Positions 1-6,035 of a stretch of DNA of 9,240 nt are shown piece after piece. Made by a program: the position numbers and the translations under genes. Each line of letters starts with the position of its first letter. Within the stretch, counting starts at the first letter, position 1. The DNA lies in the NCBI GenBank assembly GCA_955652245.1, contig CATPAV010000171.1, forward strand, positions 1 to 9,240, given 5' to 3'. This DNA comes from an uncultured Candidatus Udaeobacter sp. GTDB taxonomy: Bacteria; Verrucomicrobiota; Verrucomicrobiia; Chthoniobacterales; UBA10450. The notes beneath the pieces were generated by a model. The model did not search any database. It was not told where the DNA came from and was given only the letters and a program-made list of their open reading frames with translations.

Positions 1-2
1 GC

Positions 3-578
3 ATCGAGCTGGACAACGATCCGGTTCATTCGGCCGCGGGACGAAAATGGGTCGAGAAACATTGGGATAAACTCGATTTTGTTCTCGGCTCGGTTCATTT
101 CCTTGATCGGGACGATCAGATGTTCGACAGCGTCCCGGCCGGCGCCGAGCAATTCGATGGACGCGATATTGACGCAATTTACGCCGACTACTTTCGTCGT
201 GTCCGCGAAATAGCAGCGACTGGTCTGGTCGATTGCCTCGCGCACATTGACCTGGTCAAGATTCATGGCGATCGGCCGAATTCCGAAATTGAAGCGATCG
301 CCGGCGAAACACTTGATTTGATTCGTTCGCGCAACCTCGCGATTGAGCTTTCGACGGCCGGTTGGCGCAAACCGGTGAACGAACTTTATCCGAGCGACCA
401 GATCATCCGGCTCGCGATAGAGAAGGGGATTTCGTTCACAACCGCGTCCGATGCGCACTCACACGTGCAGCTCGGCGAAAACTTCCACCGTCTGGCCGAG
501 AAGATGTCGACCCTGGGGATTCGGGAGGTCTGCGTTTTCGAGAAACACAGGCGGTTCGTTAAATCGTTACAAAGTTAA
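3..578 (+). CDS. Histidinol-phosphatase, PHP (HisJ/HisK) family, 5' truncated by window edge
   Basis: The visible 191 codons are the C-terminal two thirds of a PHP-superfamily phosphatase. The reading frame is open from base 3, so the true start lies left of the window. Seen in sequence: the family signature GSVHFL at about visible residues 31-36, a CLAHIDLVK segment with a metal-ligand type His, and TTASDAH near the end, where the Asp-x-His belongs to the metal centre. Known of the family: it dephosphorylates L-histidinol phosphate to histidinol, the penultimate step of histidine synthesis, with a metal cluster in the cytoplasm. A related PHP phosphoesterase with another substrate cannot be excluded from a partial protein. 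The last few codons (RFVKSLQS) are read from a short GTTAAATCG repeat cluster, so the C-terminal end looks repeat-derived. The gene converges on ybaB. Confidence 0.85.
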   Translation: MELDNDPVHSAAGRKWVEKHWDKLDFVLGSVHFLDRDDQMFDSVPAGAEQFDGRDIDAIYADYFRRVREIAATGLVDCLAHIDLVKIHGDRPNSEIEAIAGETLDLIRSRNLAIELSTAGWRKPVNELYPSDQIIRLAIEKGISFTTASDAHSHVQLGENFHRLAEKMSTLGIREVCVFEKHRRFVKSLQS

Positions 579-590
579 ATCGTTAAATCG
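558..590. repeat. Short direct repeats (GTTAAATCG) over the end of the histidinol-phosphatase gene
   Basis: Three exact copies of GTTAAATCG start at 558, 574 and 582. The second and third share one base. The cluster begins inside the coding region and crosses the stop codon at 576-578. Confidence 0.7.
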
Positions 591-622
591 GCTCTGCTTT
601 TCTCCCGTTTTAACTTTGCAAC
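566..622. terminator. AT-rich inverted repeat between convergent genes, possible bidirectional terminator
   Basis: Bases 566-579 and 609-622 are complementary at 13 of 14 positions around a loop of about 29 bases. The structure lies between the converging stops of the phosphatase (578) and ybaB (642). On the plus strand the right arm is followed by T-rich sequence (CTTTTAATAATTTT). The stem is AT-rich and the loop long, so this is a weak terminator candidate rather than a classical one. Confidence 0.35.
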
Positions 623-641
623 GCTTTTAATAATTTTAACG

Positions 642-941
642 TTATCCCATTCCCAGCCCGCCGGTGATCCTGCTCATCTCGGATTGAGCGAGAGCCTTGC
701 CCTGCTCAATCGCCTGTTTCACACCACTTAAGACAATTTCCTCTAGAAACTCAACGTCGTTTGGATCGACAACTTCCTTGTCGATCTTGATTGCAATCAC
801 GTCACCTGCGCCGTTTGCGGTTACTTTCACTTTGCCGCCACCGGCGCTTACTTCGACAACTTTCTGTTCAAGCTCAGCCTGTGTCTTGGCCATTTGCTCC
901 TGCATTTTCTGCGCCTGCTTCATCAGTTTGCTTAAATTCAT
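642..941 (-). CDS. ybaB: YbaB/EbfC family nucleoid-associated protein
   Basis: This 99-residue protein matches the YbaB/EbfC family in length and layout. It has an N-terminal amphipathic helix (MNLSKLMKQAQKMQEQMAKTQ), then a strand region with the AGGGKVKVTANG motif, a central DVIAIKID strand, and a C-terminal helix ending in a Gly-rich tail. Known of the family: it forms a DNA-binding homodimer that coats and bends DNA, and it is very often encoded directly behind dnaX. Here it begins 11 bases after the dnaX stop on the same strand, so the two are very probably co-transcribed. The ATG at 941 is the natural start; no clear Shine-Dalgarno sequence precedes it. recR, the usual third gene of this cluster, is absent: the next gene downstream is a convergent histidinol-phosphatase. 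Confidence 0.93.
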   Translation of the reverse strand: MNLSKLMKQAQKMQEQMAKTQAELEQKVVEVSAGGGKVKVTANGAGDVIAIKIDKEVVDPNDVEFLEEIVLSGVKQAIEQGKALAQSEMSRITGGLGMG

Positions 942-952
942 ACGGTTTTAGC

Positions 953-2626
953 TTAGGATTTTATTTCAGCTTTGAACATCTCGATCGCTTCCTGGATGAG
1001 CGGATCATCTTTGAAATCGTGAGCTCGAGAACTTTTGTGGGTCTGTGAAGGCGATGACTGCTTGAAAGGAAGTTCCTCTTTTACGCTGAGTTTCATTGTC
1101 CAGTCTTTTCCGATAATTTCATGCAAGAGGATTTCGAGAAATTTGCGATTAGTTTGTGTACCCAAAATGTCCATCATTGACCTTTGATCAGGCGCAAAAC
1201 CGAGTAGGAAATTGCGGCCTTCAGTTCCGAGGACATGGGCCGTCGTTGCGGAATTTCGCAAAAACGCTTTTTGTGCCGGAATCTTTGCGCAAACTTCCTG
1301 CCAGACTCTCGCGGGATCAATATCTGAAGACGGCTCAGGCGCGTTGTATTGCGAGGGCTGCTCTGCGACGCGTGCAGATTTGTTGTAGCCGGGGTCGCTG
1401 ACCCCAGCCAACGCTGTAGAGGCAGCTGTGCCGGCTCCGGACTTGGCGTCGGCGACCGCCGCGGCGCTTTTTTTCTGCGCAACCGTTTTGCCGCCGCGCA
1501 ATGCGCTTAGGTTTTCGATTACCTCATCCAGCGTCGCCTGACTCAAACTCTGGATGGCTCTGATGAGCGCGACTTCGAAATGCAGCTTTTTGTTCGGGGC
1601 CCATTTCATTCGGCCTTCAGCAGTGGCAAATTGATCGATCAGCTCGAGCAAACGATCAGTCGTGATTAGTTCCGCGTGTGCCGCGAGCGATTTGTGCAAA
1701 TCAGGATCGATATCTTCACTCAGCGCATCCGGTTTTGCCTTGAAAACAAGCAGATCGCGCAGATAAGCGATCCAATCCGACATGAGGCGCATCATGTCCT
1801 TCCCGCTTTCACACTGCTGATAGAGCAATTCCAGCGCGCCTGCCGTCTCGCTGCGTAAAACATGTCCTGTAAGATCGGCCACGGTTTGTTCGCTCGTGAA
1901 TCCGAAAACATTCAGCACGTCCGCTTCGGCGATCGTTTCGCCACAAAATGCCACAAGCTGATCGAGCATCGATTCGGCATCGCGCAACCCGCCTTCTGCG
2001 CCACGCGCGATTGCGTGCGCTGCTGCTGGCTCAAGCGTGATCTTCTCTTTTCCAGCAATGAATTGCAGGTGCTGCGCAATCAAGTTTGCCGGGATACGGT
2101 GCAAATCGAAGCGCTGACATCGGCTCAGGATGGTTGGCAAAACTTTCTGCGGCTCAGTGGTCGCGAAAATAAATTTCACATGCGCGGGCGGCTCTTCGAG
2201 CGTTTTCAACAGCGCATTAAACGCCGCCGGAGAGAGCATGTGCACTTCGTCGATGAGATAAATTTTGTAACGTCCCTTGGCCGGCGCATAACGAACATTG
2301 TCACGCAATTGACGCACGTCTTCGACGCTGTTGTTGCTCGCGCCATCGATCTCGATCACGTCGAGACTGTTGCCCGCAGCAATCTCGCGGCAGTTGTCGC
2401 ACACGCCGCATGGCGTGATAGTGGGACCATTGACGCAGTTAAGCGCTTTCGCCAGTATCCGCGCAGTCGATGTCTTGCCGATTCCGCGCGGCCCGACGAA
2501 CAAATATGCATGCGCCAGCCGGTTCTGCGCGACGGCATTCTTGAGCGTGCGCGAGACATGCGTCTGCCCGACCAGATCGTCAAAAGTCTGTGGTCGATAT
2601 TTTCTCGCGAAGACTTCGTAGCTCAC
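953..2626 (-). CDS. dnaX: DNA polymerase III subunit tau (and possibly gamma)
   Basis: This is the 557-residue AAA+ clamp-loader ATPase, which loads the beta sliding clamp onto primed DNA and, as tau, links polymerase cores. Seen: the typical N-terminus YEVFARKYRPQTFDDLVGQ; Walker A GPRGIGKT at 45-52; the zinc-binding set C64, C73, C76, C79; Walker B with IDEVHM at 125-130; sensor 1 ATTEPQK at 155-161; and the SRC motif at 168-170. AAA+ domain II and the collar follow, then a low-complexity linker of about 375-440 (Lys, Ala, Ser and Pro-rich) and a tau-type C-terminal domain. The start is GTG (2624-2626): no ATG sits in this frame nearby and the conserved MSYEVFARKYRP begins exactly here. The linker holds an A7 run and a palindromic repeat, listed separately. 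ybaB follows after 11 bases; the P1 peptidase gene is divergent. Confidence 0.97.
   Translation of the reverse strand: MSYEVFARKYRPQTFDDLVGQTHVSRTLKNAVAQNRLAHAYLFVGPRGIGKTSTARILAKALNCVNGPTITPCGVCDNCREIAAGNSLDVIEIDGASNNSVEDVRQLRDNVRYAPAKGRYKIYLIDEVHMLSPAAFNALLKTLEEPPAHVKFIFATTEPQKVLPTILSRCQRFDLHRIPANLIAQHLQFIAGKEKITLEPAAAHAIARGAEGGLRDAESMLDQLVAFCGETIAEADVLNVFGFTSEQTVADLTGHVLRSETAGALELLYQQCESGKDMMRLMSDWIAYLRDLLVFKAKPDALSEDIDPDLHKSLAAHAELITTDRLLELIDQFATAEGRMKWAPNKKLHFEVALIRAIQSLSQATLDEVIENLSALRGGKTVAQKKSAAAVADAKSGAGTAASTALAGVSDPGYNKSARVAEQPSQYNAPEPSSDIDPARVWQEVCAKIPAQKAFLRNSATTAHVLGTEGRNFLLGFAPDQRSMMDILGTQTNRKFLEILLHEIIGKDWTMKLSVKEELPFKQSSPSQTHKSSRAHDFKDDPLIQEAIEMFKAEIKS
1335..1474 (-). promoter_or_regulatory. 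Candidate frameshift/slippage site in dnaX giving a gamma-like product
   Basis: The coding strand reads CAG AAA AAA AGC, with seven consecutive A at 1474-1468 (codons Q384 K385 K386 S387). GC-rich, self-complementary DNA follows at once (CGGC-GGTC-GCCG). A -1 shift here adds 44 residues, many of them Arg, and stops at the TGA at 1337-1335. The resulting product has 430 residues and lacks the tau C-terminal domain. Known: E. coli makes gamma of similar length by ribosomal -1 frameshifting at an A-rich heptamer, and Thermus does so by transcriptional slippage on an A9 run. The G before the A run breaks the ideal A-AAA-AAG heptamer, so polymerase slippage is the likelier mechanism if anything happens. 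The role is inferred. Confidence 0.4.
1384..1419. repeat. Palindromic repeat-like element inside the dnaX linker
   Basis: A perfect 6-bp stem GGGGTC (1391-1396) and GACCCC (1400-1405) with a 3-base loop is preceded by TGTAGCCG (1384-1391). That same 8-mer begins the intergenic element at 7427-7503. The element is in frame and encodes part of the tau linker (around ALAGVSDPGYNKSA). It looks like a small dispersed palindromic repeat tolerated in a disordered linker. Repeat-family membership is inferred from only two occurrences in this window. Confidence 0.45.
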
Positions 2627-2643
2627 GCATTTAATCTAAATGC
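2627..2643. repeat. Perfect 7-bp inverted repeat between dnaX and the P1 peptidase gene
   Basis: GCATTTA (2627-2633) and TAAATGC (2637-2643) are exact reverse complements around ATC. The palindrome ends directly next to the dnaX GTG start, inside the 67-base divergent intergenic region. It could be an operator or a leader hairpin covering dnaX initiation; no function can be shown from sequence. Confidence 0.5.
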
Positions 2644-2693
2644 GTTGCTTCATTCCCGAAAATAGAAAAGCATCCCTTCGGCTAAATTTCACG

Positions 2694-3911
2694 ATGTTCA
2701 CAAGATCGACATCCATTCTCTTGCTCTTACTCTTACTCTTGCTCTCGCTCGAGTCCCATGCCCGCGAGCCGCGAAAATCCCCTCCGACAAGATCGACAAC
2801 GGAAAACAAACAAGTTCGTGCGCGTGATATTGGCATCCCGTTTGAAGGAACGCCTGGGAAATTCGACGCTATTACCGATGTCGCTGGCGTCGAGGTTGGT
2901 TACACCACACTCATCAGCGGTGAGGGGACACTTGAAGTCGGCAAAGGTCCGGTGCGCACGGGCGTCACCGCGATCTTGCCTCGCGGGCACGATTCGCTAA
3001 ATGACCCCGTTTACGCTGGCGTGTTCAGTCTGAACGGCAACGGCGAAATGACGGGCACAGCCTGGGTCGAAGAAAGCGGGTTTCTCGAAGGCCCGATCGT
3101 CATCACAAACACGCACAGTGTGGGCGTCGCGCGCGACGCGGTTATCGGGTGGCGGGTCAAACACGGAGCAGCCGATAAGACGGGCTACTGGTGGAGTCTG
3201 CCGGTTGTGGCGGAAACCTGGGACGGCTGGCTTAATGATATTAATGGCTTTCATGTTAAGCCCGAGGACGTCGCTCATGCGCTCGATACCGCGCATGGCG
3301 GCCCAATTGAGGAGGGGAGTGTCGGCGGTGGGACGGGAATGATTTGCTACGAATTCAAAGGAGGGAACGGGACCGCTTCGCGCAAGGTCGATATAAACGT
3401 CGGCAAAGATACGCCGCCACGAAGTTTCATGGTTGGCGTTTTCGTTCAGGCAAATTGCGGGCGACGGCCGGAGCTTACGATCGCTGGTATTCCGATGGGC
3501 AAAGAAATTCCGGGTGAAGTTTACAAGGAAGAATCAGGTTCGATCATTATCGCGGTTGCGACCGATGCGCCGCTGTTACCGCATCAACTAAAACGTCTGG
3601 CGAGACGCGCCTCGCTCGGGCTGGCGCGTACCGGCAGCATTTCCGGAAATGGCTCGGGCGATCTCTTCATTGCATTTTCAACCGCGAATCCGGGTGCTGC
3701 GGCTCCGGATCAGGTGACACATTCGGTCGAGACGATTCCAAACGATCGCATTGATCCAATTTTTGCTGGCGTCGTGCAAGCCACTGAAGAGGCGATTGTC
3801 AATGCTTTGATCGACAATCAATCCATGACCGGCCGCGACAATCATCGTGTCGACGCCCTGCCGCACGATCGAATGCGAGAGTTATTGAAGAAATACAATC
3901 GGCTCCGCTGA
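2694..3911 (+). CDS. Secreted P1-family (S58, DmpA/BapA-type) aminopeptidase
   Basis: This is a 405-residue member of the P1/DmpA family, N-terminal nucleophile hydrolases that remove N-terminal residues from peptides or cleave beta-peptides and D-amino acid amides. Seen: DVAGVEVGYTT near 62-72; GPVRTGVTAILPRG at 85-98; NGNGEMTG at 114-121; a GGGTGM motif; and SGSIIIAVATDAPL, in which Gly282-Ser283 is the expected self-cleavage point, with Ser283 becoming the nucleophile. GSGD follows later. The ATG at 2694 is preferred over an in-frame ATG at 2640. It starts a proper signal peptide (MFTRSTSI, nine Leu, then SLESHA) with probable cleavage after Ala23, whereas the upstream start would add 18 residues in front of it. 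Export to periplasm or outside is inferred. The hydrophobic core is encoded by a hexanucleotide repeat. There is no obvious Shine-Dalgarno. Confidence 0.9.
   Translation: MFTRSTSILLLLLLLLLSLESHAREPRKSPPTRSTTENKQVRARDIGIPFEGTPGKFDAITDVAGVEVGYTTLISGEGTLEVGKGPVRTGVTAILPRGHDSLNDPVYAGVFSLNGNGEMTGTAWVEESGFLEGPIVITNTHSVGVARDAVIGWRVKHGAADKTGYWWSLPVVAETWDGWLNDINGFHVKPEDVAHALDTAHGGPIEEGSVGGGTGMICYEFKGGNGTASRKVDINVGKDTPPRSFMVGVFVQANCGRRPELTIAGIPMGKEIPGEVYKEESGSIIIAVATDAPLLPHQLKRLARRASLGLARTGSISGNGSGDLFIAFSTANPGAAAPDQVTHSVETIPNDRIDPIFAGVVQATEEAIVNALIDNQSMTGRDNHRVDALPHDRMRELLKKYNRLR
2718..2753 (+). repeat. Hexanucleotide repeat encoding the signal-peptide core
   Basis: Six 6-base units run in frame: CTCTTG, CTCTTA, CTCTTA, CTCTTG, CTCTCG, CTCGAG. 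The first four differ only at the last base and encode Leu-Leu each time; the last two are decayed. Gain or loss of a unit would change the hydrophobic stretch by two residues without a frameshift. Confidence 0.75.
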
Positions 3912-3943
3912 GCAAAGTATGGCCGCCTGCTAATGACGGATTC

Positions 3944-5749
3944 TTACCGGAGCGCTTTCTCTATCGACGTCGGGTCATCGAGCAAAATCCATTCAATGAC
4001 AGAAACCGGCAGGCTGCCGTTCTTGATCAAATCGTCGTGGAACCGGCCGAGCCGGAAATTGTCACCTTGTCGATCCTTGTAACGTCCGAGCAGATTCATG
4101 ATCTGCCATTTGCCGATAATGTAGCTGATCTTTTGGGTTGGACTTGAAGCCGCGCCGGCCGCTTCGCCTTCGGCTGCTTCGTGGTCGAGTCCGCCAGCTT
4201 CCATGAAATATTTCACCGCTTGATCGAAGGTCCATCGGCCAGTGTGCAGGTTTACATCCACGCCGATGCGCGCAGAGCGATAACGCGATAACCCCAATAT
4301 TTGCCCTTGTGCCGCCGAATTGTTCGAATAAAGGCCCGTGCGCATGAGCATTTCTTCGCCATACAGCGCCCAACCTTCCACGAACACGTTGTCCTCATGC
4401 TGGCGCCGAATCTCATCGCCTAAATGGTTCGCGATCGAGAGTTGGAGAAAATGGCCCGGAATACCCTCGTGTCCAAGGATGGGACGCGGGTCTTCAATCG
4501 CCGCGCGAATGTAAAAGTTTTTCGATTGCGGATTGTAAGTCGGAATGAAATAAAAACCGGTCGGGTCCTTATCGTAAACACCGGGTGGATTCATGAAACC
4601 GCCGGGACTCGTCGGTTTGAATGCCTCCGGCAATTGTCGAATCTGAAACGCGCCCAAATAATCCGGCAGGGTCACGAGATTGTGTTCCTTCAAAAAGCTG
4701 ACCATTTCCTGCTCGCGACTCTCATACGCTTTCAAGAACGATGCTTGATCCGGCGGAATGCTAGCGCTACGCGCCGGATCAGGATCCGCCAGTTTCGGAT
4801 CCGGCAAGAGCGCCTCCAGTGCGCGGTAGCGCGCCAGCTCCGCGCGTCCAATCATTTCCACCTGCGCCCCATCCAGAGGCAGCAGCAGGATGTGCTTGAG
4901 ATAATAATTGTAATTGGCTTCGCCCATCGGAGCGAAGTCCACCATTTTCGGCAACCGTTTCTCCAGCTCGTCGGCATATTGGTGCAATGCCGAGAGCGCG
5001 ACATCGCGCGCTTTAATCAGTTCATCGTGTTCGTCAGGCGCAAGATCGACATCGAGGGCTATGAGACTCTTGTTTAAAAGCGGATCGATGGAGCGCGCCG
5101 ACTGAATCGCGAGCTGCGCGTAAAGTTTGACCGGATTTTGCAAATTGCTCAGACCCTGCCTGAGCAGTGCCGGCATCTGCCTGAGGCGCGCAGTCGCAGC
5201 GAGAGCGCGTTTGCGCGGCGTGTCGTATTCCTTTTTCAACAGCGAGAAAATAGCGTTCGTGCATTCGCTGGCGTAGACCTGCGGATTTGTTCGCTCGAAT
5301 TTGAGGACGCGATTTCCGAAATCGACTTCTTCCAGTTGCGCCCGGAGAAGAACCCAGTCGATGCGCTCATCTTTTGGCCAGTTATCCGTCTTTATTGCGC
5401 GCACCTTTTCGAGAAGCGAATGAACATGCTGCGCGCGCTCCGCCGTTTTGGCCGGCGAATAATCGGTCAACCGATCGTCCCACGTATGCAATCCGGCGTC
5501 GCTGCTGCGGACCGGATAATTCTCATTGCGCCAGGCGTAGTAGTCGTCCGCCAGTTTGTGCAACGCCGCGATTGTCGCATTGGCATTCTGGTTTTTAAAG
5601 GGCTCTTCGTTTATCGTCGGCGTCGATTTCGTGATCAGCGCCTTATCCGAAACATTCGGGGTTCGCTGAACGGACGACTGCGCATAAATGCGGCCGAGTG
5701 CGAAAAAGAAGAAAACAAAAAGACAAAGAAAACGTCTAATGGTCTTCAC
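3944..5749 (-). CDS. Secreted DUF885-family metallohydrolase
   Basis: This 601-residue protein has the DUF885 pattern. Seen: a signal peptide (KTIRRF then LCLFVFFFFALGRIYA, cleavage about residue 23); a mostly helical body; the zinc-type motif HEGIPGH at 427-433 within GHEGIPGHFLQ; and a downstream FVEGWALYGEEM at 456-467, whose Glu458 is the likely third metal ligand. Family length and motif order are normal, so the protein appears intact. Known of the family: putative zinc peptidases or carboxypeptidase-like enzymes, many of them exported; the substrate is generally unknown. The start is GTG (5747-5749), because an in-frame stop lies just upstream and this codon gives the basic n-region of the signal peptide. 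It is convergent with the P1 peptidase, with only 32 bases between the stops. A joint role in breaking down external peptides is inferred. Confidence 0.88.
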   Translation of the reverse strand: MKTIRRFLCLFVFFFFALGRIYAQSSVQRTPNVSDKALITKSTPTINEEPFKNQNANATIAALHKLADDYYAWRNENYPVRSSDAGLHTWDDRLTDYSPAKTAERAQHVHSLLEKVRAIKTDNWPKDERIDWVLLRAQLEEVDFGNRVLKFERTNPQVYASECTNAIFSLLKKEYDTPRKRALAATARLRQMPALLRQGLSNLQNPVKLYAQLAIQSARSIDPLLNKSLIALDVDLAPDEHDELIKARDVALSALHQYADELEKRLPKMVDFAPMGEANYNYYLKHILLLPLDGAQVEMIGRAELARYRALEALLPDPKLADPDPARSASIPPDQASFLKAYESREQEMVSFLKEHNLVTLPDYLGAFQIRQLPEAFKPTSPGGFMNPPGVYDKDPTGFYFIPTYNPQSKNFYIRAAIEDPRPILGHEGIPGHFLQLSIANHLGDEIRRQHEDNVFVEGWALYGEEMLMRTGLYSNNSAAQGQILGLSRYRSARIGVDVNLHTGRWTFDQAVKYFMEAGGLDHEAAEGEAAGAASSPTQKISYIIGKWQIMNLLGRYKDRQGDNFRLGRFHDDLIKNGSLPVSVIEWILLDDPTSIEKALR

Positions 5750-5820
5750 GGCGTGATTCTAATCAACGACCTAGAATCGGGAAGTGGAAACCCGCAAAGC
5801 ACTCGAGACATATACATATT

Positions 5821-6027
5821 TCAATCCGGCTCTTTCATCTCGGCGTGCAGTTGCCCCTTTAAATGTTGGCGCGCTGATTTTTTGATGGCACGCCGCTCGG
5901 CTGCGACCGCTTGCTTCTCTGCCTCCCGGTCTCTCCGTGTTCGGGTTTCGGCGGCCTCTGGCAAATGCGTGATCTTCGGACGCTGCGCACCGATTCTTCG
6001 CTCCTTGGGTTTTGCGTATGGATCCAT
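5821..6027 (-). CDS. Small highly charged hypothetical protein (68 aa) behind the MFS gene
   Basis: I do not recognise this protein. It starts MDPYAKPKERRIGAQRPKIT and is very rich in Lys, Arg, Glu and Ala, with no membrane segment or Cys. Its second half is predicted to be a continuous helix (AETRTRRDREAEKQAVAAER). The ATG at 6027 is only 8 bases after the MFS stop at 6036, which suggests translation coupled to the transporter. The frame remains open into the MFS gene as far as 6162, but a start there would overlap the conserved transporter C-terminus by 127 bases, so the short form is preferred. It could be a nucleic-acid-binding or ribosome-associated small protein, but nothing in the sequence proves this. 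It may also be non-coding. Confidence 0.5.
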   Translation of the reverse strand: MDPYAKPKERRIGAQRPKITHLPEAAETRTRRDREAEKQAVAAERRAIKKSARQHLKGQLHAEMKEPD

Positions 6028-6035
6028 CGCAGAAT

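Noticed and set aside
1862..2665. Long plus-strand open frame (267 codons) opposite dnaX
   Set aside because: It lies antisense to the conserved AAA+ domain and has no family resemblance; it is a by-product of dnaX codon use.
2640..2693. Upstream ATG start for the P1 peptidase
   Set aside because: It would put 18 residues before a textbook signal peptide and overlap the intergenic palindrome; the ATG at 2694 fits export.
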